Part shown: positions 55,084-63,830 of the stretch, in pieces
Position numbering within the stretch: position 1 is the first letter of the stretch
Layout: each line of letters begins with the position of its first letter
Source: JBFMHP01 sp964557295
GTDB lineage: Bacteria > Pseudomonadota > Gammaproteobacteria > RBG-16-57-12
Assembly (NCBI GenBank): GCA_964557295.1
Contig: CAZKZP010000002.1
Span: 1 to 64,000 of the forward strand
Reading direction: 5' to 3'
DNA length: 64,000 nucleotides
Program-made: the position numbers and the translations under genes
The notes under the pieces: model-generated
Databases searched by the model: none
The model's input: only the letters and a program-made list of their open reading frames with translations
Told to the model about the DNA's origin: nothing

Positions 55084-55120
55084 ACCCTCACCCCGTCCCT
55101 CTCCCGCCTGCGGGAGAGGG
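55084..55120. repeat. CTCTCCC palindromic repeat
   Basis: ACCCTCACCCCGTCCCTCTC leading into a 10-bp stem CCCTCTCCCG/CGGGAGAGGG with a 4-base loop (55107-55110). Direct relative of 37762-37797. Confidence 0.65.
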
Positions 55121-55193
55121 GACATACTCAACGGCCTGTTCGCATCTCGTAAAGCATGAGACTTTGTTTGGTTTTTACTAAGTGCCATTCCTG

Positions 55194-56525
55194 TCAGGCC
55201 GGATAAAACACCGGCGAAAAGCCGCCGCCCGGCGTCCTGAAGTTGGTGGTTTGTCCTTGATACAGCCGCGCGGCCAAGAACTGCACCTTGCCATCGTAGA
55301 CATAATTGCGCAGATCCAGTTTCAGCGTCAGCGGCGCGTCCTCGTGCCGCGCGATCCGCTCGCTGGGCGGCACCAGCGCCTGCGCCACATATTGGCCCGC
55401 GAGGATTTCGGCCCAGACGCGCCGGGTGAGCTTGTCGCCGCGATACGCGGCCTTGGCGCCGAAGCCGGTCGCGGGCTTGAAAAACAAGGTGCGGCGCGCC
55501 TGCCAAAGTTCATCGGCATGCGCGTGATCGGCAATGACCGTGTGCGGAATGCCGGCCACGAGCACCGCCAGGGTCGCCTCATCCACGCCCCAGGCGCGCA
55601 GCAGCGCCTGATCGCACAGGACGGTGAGGTTGCGCTTGTCGGCGTACAGGGCGTGGGCGCGCGGGTGGGGCGTGAGCACGACCTCGCCCGCGCGATAGGC
55701 GTCCTGCAACGGCGCATGCGCCGCCTGCGCCAAGGAAAAATCGGTGAGGCGGTTGTACACCATGTCGATCGGCACATCGCCATGGTGTAGGCCGCCGGGG
55801 CGCCAGGCGAGGTCTTGGGCATCGGCGATGACCGCCTTCAGGCCGAATCGCTCGAACAGTTGTCTGAATAGCAAAAACTCGGGGTAGAGATATTGCTCCT
55901 GCGGGGCATCATCGACGATCGCGATGCTGTGCAATGGTTGATCGTCGCGCTGGCGCCGCCACTCGCTCATGAACATCTGGAAAAATTGCTCTTCCAGCCG
56001 AGAGGGCGCGACCGGCCCGGACATCAGGGCCTCCACTTCCGCGCAACAGGCGCGTTGCGCCCGCGCGAGCATGGTGTTCAGCAGCGCGCCGCCGGCATTG
56101 GTGTTGATTTCGATGAGTTGCGGGCCGAGCACGCCCAGATGAAAATCAAAACCCAGAAACACCCCCAGCGGCCCCGGAGCAAAGCGCGCGATCTCCGGCG
56201 CCCACTGCAGCACGTGCTCGCGATAGGCGGGCAGGGCGACGACGGACTCGACGGCGCGGATGATCTCCGCCATGCGTTCCACGTGATGTCGCGTGACATA
56301 CACCGGTAAGTTGGAGAACAGATGCGGATGGCTGTCGGCAAGCGAACGAGACAGATCATGCAGGGCAAAATCCTCTTCCAGCGCGCGCTTCAAGGCGGCG
56401 CGGTCCAGGGTGATGCAGTAGCAGCTGCGATTGAGCACCTCGATCAGCGGGGCGAGGTCATGGCTATGGCACGATGCGGCCAGGCCGTGCGTAGCAAAGA
56501 CACCATCGCGTTTTGGGTTCGTCAT
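55194..56525 (-). CDS. ATP-grasp-like protein of unknown function
   Basis: A 443-residue soluble protein. Features recall ATP-grasp ligases: LIEINTNAGG in the middle, a late lysine motif LFFKPATGFGAKAAYRGDKLTRRVW, and a C-terminal LKLDLRNYVYDGKVQFLAARLYQGQTTNF. The order of the motifs suggests a circularly permuted fold. It begins with a segment like HDLAPLIEVLNRSC. The substrate is unknown; peptide or amine ligation is a guess. It is divergent from rnd across 122 bases. Confidence 0.6.
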   Translation of the reverse strand: MTNPKRDGVFATHGLAASCHSHDLAPLIEVLNRSCYCITLDRAALKRALEEDFALHDLSRSLADSHPHLFSNLPVYVTRHHVERMAEIIRAVESVVALPAYREHVLQWAPEIARFAPGPLGVFLGFDFHLGVLGPQLIEINTNAGGALLNTMLARAQRACCAEVEALMSGPVAPSRLEEQFFQMFMSEWRRQRDDQPLHSIAIVDDAPQEQYLYPEFLLFRQLFERFGLKAVIADAQDLAWRPGGLHHGDVPIDMVYNRLTDFSLAQAAHAPLQDAYRAGEVVLTPHPRAHALYADKRNLTVLCDQALLRAWGVDEATLAVLVAGIPHTVIADHAHADELWQARRTLFFKPATGFGAKAAYRGDKLTRRVWAEILAGQYVAQALVPPSERIARHEDAPLTLKLDLRNYVYDGKVQFLAARLYQGQTTNFRTPGGGFSPVFYPA

Positions 56526-56647
56526 GTTGTGTCCTCTCCGGCAAATGCGCCGACGCCGTGTGCCGAAAATTCCGGGGTGGCATTCTTCAGGGCTTCCGGT
56601 GATGATATCGCGTCTAGAGTGGAAGTTAACCGAGGAAGTTGGGTTCG

Positions 56648-57796
56648 ATGCAAGAAATGTATGTAGACAATCCGGAGGCGCTGCGGGAGCTGTGCGCCCG
56701 TTTGCAAGGCTGCGCGCGCATTGCGCTGGACACCGAGTTCATCCGCGAGAAGACCTATTACGCGCAGTTCTGCCTGTTGCAGCTGGCCACCGACGACCTG
56801 ATCGCCTGCGTCGATCCGCTCGCCCTGCCGGACCTCGACCCGCTGCTGGCCATTCTCTACCGCGAGGACATCCTGAAGATCATGCATTCCGGCCGCCAAG
56901 ACATGGAGCTCTTCTTCGATCTGCGCGGACAACTGCCCAAGCCGGTGTTCGACACCCAGATCGCCGCGGCCCTGCTCGGGCACGGCGATCAGATCGGGTA
57001 CGCCAATCTCGCCGCGAGCCTGACCGGTGTGACGCTGGAGAAGACCCACACCCGCGCCGACTGGAGCCGCCGCCCGCTCGAGGCGCAGCAGATCGAGTAT
57101 GCGCTGGATGACGTGCGCTATCTCATCCCGATGTATGAAGCGCTGCATGCCGCGTTGCGGGCGCTGGGGCGCGCAGACTGGTTGCGCGAGGATTTCGCCG
57201 AGCTCTGCGACGAGCGCGTCTATCAGCGCGATGAGGATGCCGTGTGGCGCCGATTGAAAGGCGTGCAACATCTCCGCGGCCGCCAGCTCGCTGTGGCGCG
57301 CGCCGTGGCGGTCTGGCGTGAGCACACGGTGCGGGCGCAGAACAAGCCGCGCAAATGGCTGCTCGGGGATGACATCATCCTCGATATCGCACGCCTGATA
57401 CCGCAGGATCTGACCAAGCTCGGCAAGATCCGGGGCATTTCCGAAGTGGTGGTGCGCCATCACGGCGCTCATATCCTGGAAGTGATCCGTCAAGCGGCCG
57501 CGCTGCCCAAGGAGCAATGGCCGCAACTGCCCAAGGTCACGCATCTGCCCGAGGAGCAGGAGCCGCTGCTGGATGTGTTGATGGCCATGGCCCGGGTTTG
57601 TTCGCTCAAGCACCGCATCAGCATCAACTCGCTGGTCTCGCGCAAGGAACTCGAAGAGGTGATCGGCGGCGATCGCGCGGCGCAGGTGCTGCACGGGTGG
57701 CGCCGCGAATTGCTCGGCAACGAGTTGCTGGCGATGTTGCAGGGCAAGCGCGCGTTGCGGGTCGACGGAGAGCGGGTGCGCACCGATGTGTTATGA
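56648..57796 (+). CDS. rnd: Ribonuclease D
   Basis: A 382-residue 3'-5' exoribonuclease (E. coli RNase D is 375) that trims tRNA and other stable RNA ends. The DEDDy motifs are present: DTEFIREKTYY, SGRQDMELFFD and YALDDVRYL, followed by HRDC domains (about 210-290 and 300-370). GAGGAAG nine bases before ATG 56648 sets the start; an in-frame TTG lies upstream at 56639. Confidence 0.95.
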   Translation: MQEMYVDNPEALRELCARLQGCARIALDTEFIREKTYYAQFCLLQLATDDLIACVDPLALPDLDPLLAILYREDILKIMHSGRQDMELFFDLRGQLPKPVFDTQIAAALLGHGDQIGYANLAASLTGVTLEKTHTRADWSRRPLEAQQIEYALDDVRYLIPMYEALHAALRALGRADWLREDFAELCDERVYQRDEDAVWRRLKGVQHLRGRQLAVARAVAVWREHTVRAQNKPRKWLLGDDIILDIARLIPQDLTKLGKIRGISEVVVRHHGAHILEVIRQAAALPKEQWPQLPKVTHLPEEQEPLLDVLMAMARVCSLKHRISINSLVSRKELEEVIGGDRAAQVLHGWRRELLGNELLAMLQGKRALRVDGERVRTDVL

Positions 57797-57932
57797 CACT
57801 GGAGTCATCAGTCCGAATACGCCAATAAACTCGGGGTTACACAAAATACAGTTGCGATTTCTTGCGTATGAAAGATAATGAACCGCAATAATCATCAGAA
57901 CTGGCTCGAGCCAGCATTCAGCCCCTAACTAG

Positions 57933-57966
57933 TTCAGGGCGTCCCCCCGCCCTGGACGGCTTTTTT
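57933..57966 (+). terminator. Possible terminator after rnd
   Basis: A stem TTCAGGGCG with CGCCCTGG (57933-57941 with 57948-57955, one wobble pair) is followed after five bases by six T. It lies 137 bases downstream of the rnd stop. Confidence 0.45.
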
Positions 57967-58060
57967 CCCCAGCCTCACCTGCTATCCACCCTTAAACTTT
58001 TCATCCACGCCGCGTGCTATTCAAACTGCATCGAGGGCATGACAGTGCTCCTGTCCGCTG

Positions 58061-58444
58061 TCAATGCAGCATGTGCGGATGCGAGAGCGTGAACACCTGG
58101 ATCGGCGCGTCGAAGGTCATCCCGTCATCGGCGAGCATGTGATAGGTGCCGCGCATGCTGCCCACCGGGGTATCGAGAATCGTGCCGCTGGTATATTCGA
58201 ATGCCTGGCCGGGCGCGAGATAGGGTTGTTCGCCCACCACGCCTTCGCCGTGCACCTCTTGCACGGTGCCGTTGGCGTTGGTGATGATCCAATGCCGGGT
58301 GAGCAGTCGCGCCGACACGCTGCCGCGATTGTGGATGCGGATGGTGTAGGCGAAGACGTAGCGGTCGGCGGCGGGATCGGATTGTTCGCTGATGTAGGCC
58401 GTTTTCACGTCGACCGAGATATTGTAAGGTGATTCGCCGTGCAT
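58061..58444 (-). CDS. apaG: ApaG protein
   Basis: A 127-residue beta-sandwich protein (E. coli ApaG is 125). It carries YVFAYTIRIHNRGSVSARLLTRHWIITNANG and the GEGVVGEQPYLAPGQAFEYTSG motif. ApaG was linked to cobalt and magnesium efflux, but its direct role is unsettled. The usual ksgA/apaH neighbours are absent. It is divergent from the aldolase-SDR gene across 91 bases. Confidence 0.95.
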   Translation of the reverse strand: MHGESPYNISVDVKTAYISEQSDPAADRYVFAYTIRIHNRGSVSARLLTRHWIITNANGTVQEVHGEGVVGEQPYLAPGQAFEYTSGTILDTPVGSMRGTYHMLADDGMTFDAPIQVFTLSHPHMLH

Positions 58445-58535
58445 ATAGGATTTCAGTCGGGAGTCGAGGATGGAGCGGATAAGTATAGCAACCTTCTCGG
58501 TTAAATATCTTTTTTAATGGTGGTTGGAGTGTGTG

Positions 58536-60509
58536 ATGAAAAGCCTGTGGAATGATCAGGAGGCCGCGCGATTTGAAGGTGATTTGGCGCAGCGGGTGTA
58601 CACCTCGCGCTTGCTGGGACGCGATCCGGGGCTGGTGTTGCACGGCGGGGGAAATACCTCGGTGAAGATCATCGAGACGAATCTGGTCGGCGAGCGCGAA
58701 GAGCTCCTGTATGTCAAAGGCAGCGGCTGGGATCTGGTGAGCATCGAGGCCGGGGGGTTCGCGCCGGTGCGCATGGCGCATCTACTCAAGCTCGCGAAGC
58801 TGCCGCGTCTGTCGGATTCGCAGATGGTCAACGAACTCAAGACCCAATGCACTAAGGCCAACGCGCCCGCTCCCTCGGTCGAAACCATCCTGCACGCGAC
58901 CCTGCCGTACAAATATGTCGATCACACCCATGCCGATGCCTTTTTGAGCCTCAGCAACAGCGCCCACGGCGAGGCGCTGGTGCGCGAGCTGTACGGCGCC
59001 GATACGGTGATCATCCCCTACGTGATGCCGGGCTTCGATCTCGCGCGCCTGTGCGCCGAGGAATTCGCGCGCCAGGCCAACGCCAATACCATCGGCATGG
59101 TGCTGCTCAAACACGGCGTGTTCTCCTTCGGCAACGATGCGCGGGAGTCCTATGAGCGGATGATCGCGCTGGTCGCGCGCGCCGAGGAGTATCTGCAACG
59201 GCGCTCGGCCTGGAGCATTGCCCTGCCACCGCCGCGGCAGTCCGCCGCGCCGCTGCGCCAGGCGCAGGCCGAGCTGCGGGCGCAGATTTCCACGGCCGCG
59301 GGCGGGCCGATGCTGTTGTGTCATCAGGAGCACGAGCGCCTCACGGCGTTCGCGCAGCGCACGGATCTCGCGCGCATCGCCCGCCAAGGGCCGGCCACGC
59401 CGGATCATGTGATCCGCACCAAGCGTCTGCCGCTGCTGGGGCGTGATGTTGCGAGCTATGTCGCGGATTATCGCGCCTACTTCGAGTTCAATGCTCCCAA
59501 GGCGAAAGCGCCCAAGACCATGCTCGATCCCGCGCCGCGGCTGGTGCTCGATCCGGAACTGGGCGCCTGCGCGGCGGGGCGCAGCGCCCAGGATGCCGCG
59601 ATCGTCGGTGACATCTATCGCCACACGCTCGAGATCATCCTGCGCGCCGAGGCCATCGGTGGTTACCAGGCGTTGCCGGCCTCGGACATCTTCGATATGG
59701 AATACTGGGAACTGGAGCAGGCCAAGCTCAAGAAGGGCGGCAAGGCGCCGGTCTTCGCCGGCGAGGTCTGTCTGGTGACGGGCGCGGCCTCCGGCATCGG
59801 CAAGGCCTGTGTGGACGCGATGCTCGCGCGCGGCGCGGCGGTCATCGCGCTCGATCGCGATGCCAAGGTGAACGAATTGTGGCCGCGTTGCGACGTGCTG
59901 GGCATCACGTGCGATGTGACCGATGCACATCAGATGGAGCAGGCGCTGGAACGCGGTGTGCGCCGCTTCGGCGGCCTGGATATGTTGGTGCTCAATGCTG
60001 GAATATTTCCCGGCGGTTGTCGCATCGATGCCCTGGACGATGAGCCGTGGCGCAAGGTGTTGTCCGTCAATCTCGATGCCAATCTGCGCCTGATGCGTCT
60101 GGCCCATCCATTGCTCAAGTGCGCGCCCAACGGTGGCCGCGTCGTGGTGATGGGATCGAAGAATGTGCCCGCGCCGGGGCCGGGGGCCGCGGCGTATTCG
60201 GCTTCAAAGGCGGCGCTGACCCAGATCGCGCGTATCGCCGCGCTGGAATGGGGGGCGGATCATATCCGCATTAACACGCTGCACCCGGATTGTGTATTCG
60301 ATACCGGCATCTGGACCGAAGAGGTCCTTGCGGCGCGCGCCAAGCATTATGGCCTGAGCGTCGACGAATACAAACGCAAGAACATACTCAAGACCGAAGT
60401 CAGCAGTCGCGATGTGGCCGAATTGTCCGCGGAACTGTGCGGGCCGCTGTTTGCCAAGACCACCGGCGCGCAGGTGCCGATCGATGGGGGCAATGATCGG
60501 GTGATCTGA
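58536..60509 (+). CDS. Class II aldolase fused to short-chain dehydrogenase
   Basis: A 657-residue bifunctional protein. Residues 1-230 are a class II aldolase/adducin domain with zinc histidines in VDHTHADAFL and the acid in the ALVRELYGAD region. Residues 410-655 are an SDR with VTGAASGIGKACVDAM, LVLNAGIFPGG and the catalytic YSASK. This is the plan of rhamnulose-1-phosphate aldolase/lactaldehyde dehydrogenases (RhaD-like fusions), but no rhamnose genes are near, so the sugar substrate is open. GGAG seven bases before ATG 58536. Confidence 0.87.
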   Translation: MKSLWNDQEAARFEGDLAQRVYTSRLLGRDPGLVLHGGGNTSVKIIETNLVGEREELLYVKGSGWDLVSIEAGGFAPVRMAHLLKLAKLPRLSDSQMVNELKTQCTKANAPAPSVETILHATLPYKYVDHTHADAFLSLSNSAHGEALVRELYGADTVIIPYVMPGFDLARLCAEEFARQANANTIGMVLLKHGVFSFGNDARESYERMIALVARAEEYLQRRSAWSIALPPPRQSAAPLRQAQAELRAQISTAAGGPMLLCHQEHERLTAFAQRTDLARIARQGPATPDHVIRTKRLPLLGRDVASYVADYRAYFEFNAPKAKAPKTMLDPAPRLVLDPELGACAAGRSAQDAAIVGDIYRHTLEIILRAEAIGGYQALPASDIFDMEYWELEQAKLKKGGKAPVFAGEVCLVTGAASGIGKACVDAMLARGAAVIALDRDAKVNELWPRCDVLGITCDVTDAHQMEQALERGVRRFGGLDMLVLNAGIFPGGCRIDALDDEPWRKVLSVNLDANLRLMRLAHPLLKCAPNGGRVVVMGSKNVPAPGPGAAAYSASKAALTQIARIAALEWGADHIRINTLHPDCVFDTGIWTEEVLAARAKHYGLSVDEYKRKNILKTEVSSRDVAELSAELCGPLFAKTTGAQVPIDGGNDRVI

Positions 60510-60539
60510 TCCGCGTCCGCCGGGAAAGAGGGTGAGTAT

Positions 60540-61205
60540 ATGCACATGCCGCTGGGGATCATTCCCGTCTGGATGTTGATCGTTTATGGGCTGATCAGCA
60601 TTGCGCTCATCGGCGTGGCCGTCTGGCGCATGAACCAGCAGGTGCTCAAGGATCTCGAACAAGGGTTGTTCATCGGCGTCACCTTCATCTTTTTGTGCGG
60701 CCTCTACATGCTCAGCGCCGGGGTCAAGCCCGGGATGCAGGTGCACTTCCTGGGCGCGATGCTCACGGTGATGATGTTTGGTCCGTGGCTGGCCATCGTG
60801 CTGCTGTCGGCGGTGCACCTGATGTTGACCTTCGGCTTCAATGTCGGCGCTCCCGAAACGCTGGGGTTCAACGTCGCGATGTCCGTGCTGTTGCCCGTGG
60901 CCGTGGCCGCGGGGGTCCATGTCTTTTCCTACCACAAACTGCCGCGCACCTTTCCGGTGTACATCCTTCAAGTAGGCATTGGGGATTTGTTGTGCATGTG
61001 GGCAGTGGATGCCGCGTTGACGCTGCACCTATTCGCCTTCACGTCATACCCGGATCATGAAATTCTCCAGAATTTCAGCTTGATCCTCCTCATGATGGGG
61101 GGCATGGAGGCGATGATCAGCACCATGCTTGCTTCACTGCTCGTCTGCTTTCTGCCCCAGGCCTTGGTGACGTTTTCCGACGAAGAATATCTGCACGGAA
61201 AATAG
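60540..61205 (+). CDS. CbiM-like energy-coupling-factor permease
   Basis: A 221-residue inner-membrane protein with about six helices. It starts MHMPLG, like the metal-binding MHIPDG N-terminus of CbiM/NikM substrate-binding permeases, and has the VHFLGAMLTVMMFGPWLA segment. No ATPase or CbiQ gene is adjacent. Its position between a sugar enzyme and the cbb3 operon hints at metal supply to the oxidase, but that is inference. Confidence 0.78.
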   Translation: MHMPLGIIPVWMLIVYGLISIALIGVAVWRMNQQVLKDLEQGLFIGVTFIFLCGLYMLSAGVKPGMQVHFLGAMLTVMMFGPWLAIVLLSAVHLMLTFGFNVGAPETLGFNVAMSVLLPVAVAAGVHVFSYHKLPRTFPVYILQVGIGDLLCMWAVDAALTLHLFAFTSYPDHEILQNFSLILLMMGGMEAMISTMLASLLVCFLPQALVTFSDEEYLHGK

Positions 61206-61528
61206 TCTATACTTCGTCAGAGGTGCATGTGCGCGACGACCAATATTAGCGATCGATTTATTACCTGAATTCCCCAGCTTTTTGCTAAGTTTGTTAGCCT
61301 GATTCTAATTTAGTTTCTCTCTCAAAACATGGTTGCACCCCCATACAAAATCAAGTAGGCTCTCGACAACACTTGCTTTGCGCACACGGCTGTCGGTTAT
61401 GTGCTTGGAACAAGGGTAAACCCGTGCTTGGGTAAAGAAAAACAGTCACTGCTCTGTTATTGACCTGATCACATGGGTTCGGCGGGTAAGGCGTATAAGA
61501 TTTTCAACTAAAAATGGAGGGAGGCTTC
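61206..61528. other. Upstream region of the cbb3 operon
   Basis: No gene. A small inverted repeat GCTAA-GTTTG-TTAGC lies near 61284-61298. TTGACCTGATCA at 61460-61471 resembles an FNR/ANR site but is one base short in the spacer. A TATAAG lies at 61494-61499. The expected oxygen-dependent control of ccoNOQP would act here. Confidence 0.45.
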
Positions 61529-62953
61529 GTGTCTGCTATCACAACAGATGACAAGACATACAACTTCGATGTTGTGCGTGCATTTACCATAGCTGCCGTC
61601 GTCTATTTGGTCGTCGGCGCATTGGTAGGTGTCTATATCGCTTCGGAACTGGCTTGGCCGGTGCTGAATTTCGATATTCCGTACATCACGTTTGGACGCT
61701 TGCGTCCACTGCATACTAACGCGGTAATCTTCGCCTTCGGCGGTTGTACCCTGATGGCCACTGCCTTTTATGTGGTACAGCGCACGTGCCACGTCCGGTT
61801 GTGGAGCGATGGTCTGGCCTGGTTCACCTTCTGGGGCTGGAACCTGATCATCGTGCTGGCGGTCATCACGCTGCCACTGGGCATGACCTCGGGCAAAGAG
61901 TACGCCGAGCTGGAATGGTGGATCGACATCCTGATCGCCGTGGTCTGGCTGGCCTACATGGTGAACTTCCTGATGACCTTGGCGATCCGTAAGACATCAC
62001 ACATCTATGTGGCCAACTGGTTCTTCCTGGGCATGATGATCATGATCACCTACCTGCACGTCGGCAACTCGCTGGCGGTGCCGGTTGACTTCACCAAGTC
62101 GTACTCCATGTTCTCCGGTGTACAAGATGCGATGATCCAATGGTGGTACGGCCACAATGCGGTAGGTTATTTCTTGACCGCAGGCTTCCTCGGCATCATG
62201 TACTACTTCATCCCGAAGCAAGCCGGCCTGCCGATCTTCTCATACCGCCTGTCCGTGCTGCACTTCTGGGCCCTGATGTTCGGTTATGCCTGGCTGGGTG
62301 CGCACCACCTGCAATACACCGCGCTGCCGGACTGGACCGGTTCACTGGGTGCCGCCGTTTCCATCGCCATGATCATCCCGTCCTGGGGTGGCGCGCTGAA
62401 CGGTCTGCTGACGCTGTCAGGCGCGTGGCACAAGCTGCGTGACGATTACATCCTGCGCTTCCTGATCGTCTCGCTGGCCTTCTATGCGATGTCTACCTTC
62501 GAAGGTCCGGTCATGTCGGTCAAGACCGTCAATGCCCTGTCCCACTACACGGACTGGACGGTTGGTCACGTACACTCCGGCGCCCTGGGTTGGGTGGCGA
62601 TGGTGTCCATCGGTGCTATTTACCACATGGTCACTCGCATGTGGGGCCGTGAGATGTATTCAACCGCCCTGGTCAATGCCCACTTCTGGCTGGCAACGAT
62701 CGGCGCTGTCATCTACATCTGCGCGATGTGGGTCTCCGGCATCATGCAAGGCCTGATGTGGCGGGCGACGGATGAGTACGGCAACCTGACCTACACCTTC
62801 GTCGAGTCTGTTGCTGCCATGCATCCGTTCTATGCCATGCGCGCCATCGGCGGCATGATCTTCCTGCTGGGTGCTGTGGTCATGTTGTACAACGTCGTGA
62901 TGACGGTTCGCGGTGCTGAGCGTCAAACCACGATGGCGACCGCCAAGGCGTAA
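61529..62953 (+). CDS. ccoN: cbb3-type cytochrome c oxidase subunit I
   Basis: A 474-residue, 12-helix haem-copper subunit that reduces oxygen to water and pumps protons. Haem and CuB ligands are visible in RPLHTNAVIFAFGG, WWYGHNAVGYFLTAGFLG, GAHHLQYTALPDW and VGHVHSGALGW. The GTG at 61529 has GGAGG eight bases upstream and is preferred to ATG 61514, which sits in that ribosome site. First gene of ccoNOQP. Confidence 0.97.
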   Translation: MSAITTDDKTYNFDVVRAFTIAAVVYLVVGALVGVYIASELAWPVLNFDIPYITFGRLRPLHTNAVIFAFGGCTLMATAFYVVQRTCHVRLWSDGLAWFTFWGWNLIIVLAVITLPLGMTSGKEYAELEWWIDILIAVVWLAYMVNFLMTLAIRKTSHIYVANWFFLGMMIMITYLHVGNSLAVPVDFTKSYSMFSGVQDAMIQWWYGHNAVGYFLTAGFLGIMYYFIPKQAGLPIFSYRLSVLHFWALMFGYAWLGAHHLQYTALPDWTGSLGAAVSIAMIIPSWGGALNGLLTLSGAWHKLRDDYILRFLIVSLAFYAMSTFEGPVMSVKTVNALSHYTDWTVGHVHSGALGWVAMVSIGAIYHMVTRMWGREMYSTALVNAHFWLATIGAVIYICAMWVSGIMQGLMWRATDEYGNLTYTFVESVAAMHPFYAMRAIGGMIFLLGAVVMLYNVVMTVRGAERQTTMATAKA

Positions 62954-62965
62954 GGAGAAAGAATA

Positions 62966-63628
62966 ATGGCACACAACAATGAGAATATGAGCTTTCAAGA
63001 AAAGACCGAAACCAATGTGTGGTTCTTGACCATCATCTTGGCGCTCGGTCTGACCGTGGCGGGTATCGTGGAAATCGTTCCGCTGTTCTATCTGCCGCAA
63101 ACCATGGAAGATCTGACCGATAAAGAGGACAACATCCGTCCTTACACCGCGTTGGAGCTCGAAGGGCGTGACGTCTACATCCGTGAAGGCTGCTACACCT
63201 GCCACTCGCAGATGATCCGTCCGTTCCGTGACGAGAAGGAGCGTTATGGCCACTACTCGCTGGCGGTGGAATCCAAGTATGACCACCCGTTCCAGTGGGG
63301 TTCCAAGCGCACCGGTCCTGATCTGGCGCGCGTGGGCGGCAAGTACTCTGACGAATGGCATATCCAGCACTTGATGTGTCCCAAGTGCGTGGTGCCCGAG
63401 TCAGTGATGCCCAACTATCCCTGGCTGGCGACTGCCAAAGTCAATCATGAGAAGACTGCAACCAAGATGAAGGCGTTGCGTTCAGTAGGTGTTCCTTACA
63501 CTGAAGGCGACATCGCCGGTGCCGCTGATGCCGTGGTCGGCAAGACCGAACTGCAGGCAGTGGTCGCTTATCTGCAAGTGCTCGGGACAATGGTGAACTT
63601 CGAAGAAGGCAAGGATTACCGTCAATGA
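62966..63628 (+). CDS. ccoO: cbb3-type oxidase mono-haem subunit II
   Basis: A 220-residue membrane-anchored cytochrome c. One N-terminal helix (about 20-42), the haem-binding CYTCHSQMIRPF and the axial methionine region GGKYSDEWHIQHL...SVMPNYPWL are present. It carries electrons from CcoP to CcoN in the periplasm. AAGGAGAAAG precedes the ATG, 12 bases after ccoN. Confidence 0.97.
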   Translation: MAHNNENMSFQEKTETNVWFLTIILALGLTVAGIVEIVPLFYLPQTMEDLTDKEDNIRPYTALELEGRDVYIREGCYTCHSQMIRPFRDEKERYGHYSLAVESKYDHPFQWGSKRTGPDLARVGGKYSDEWHIQHLMCPKCVVPESVMPNYPWLATAKVNHEKTATKMKALRSVGVPYTEGDIAGAADAVVGKTELQAVVAYLQVLGTMVNFEEGKDYRQ

Positions 63629-63828
63629 TCGATGCGGTGAGGGAGTATTTTCATACTGATTGGGCGGCCATGACCGGCACCGACTGGTTCGGGCTGGTCG
63701 CGGTCGTCACCCTCACCCTTATGATGGTCCTCCTGTATTTCTGGGTGTTCGCACCCAGAAATAAGGAAAAGCTGGAATCACACCGAGATTTTGTCCTAAA
63801 AGATGATTTGAATGATGGGGAGAAATAA
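63625..63828 (+). CDS. ccoQ: cbb3-type oxidase subunit CcoQ
   Basis: A 67-residue single-helix membrane protein (helix about 22-44) with the tail FAPRNKEKLESHRDFVLKDD. CcoQ stabilises the cbb3 complex. Its ATG overlaps the ccoO stop by four bases. Confidence 0.92.
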   Translation: MIDAVREYFHTDWAAMTGTDWFGLVAVVTLTLMMVLLYFWVFAPRNKEKLESHRDFVLKDDLNDGEK

Positions 63829-63830
63829 CC

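Larger units (their letters stand above)
54860..55193. other. Intergenic stretch with palindromic repeats
   Basis: No gene. It carries a nested double palindrome (54973-55040) and a second CTCTCCC copy (55084-55120) between the upstream region of the membrane gene and the end of the ATP-grasp-like gene. Confidence 0.6.

Noticed and set aside
61460..61473. FNR/ANR box before ccoN
   Set aside because: TTGACCTGATCACA resembles the consensus, but the spacing between half-sites is one base short and the outer bases do not match TTGAT-N4-ATCAA.
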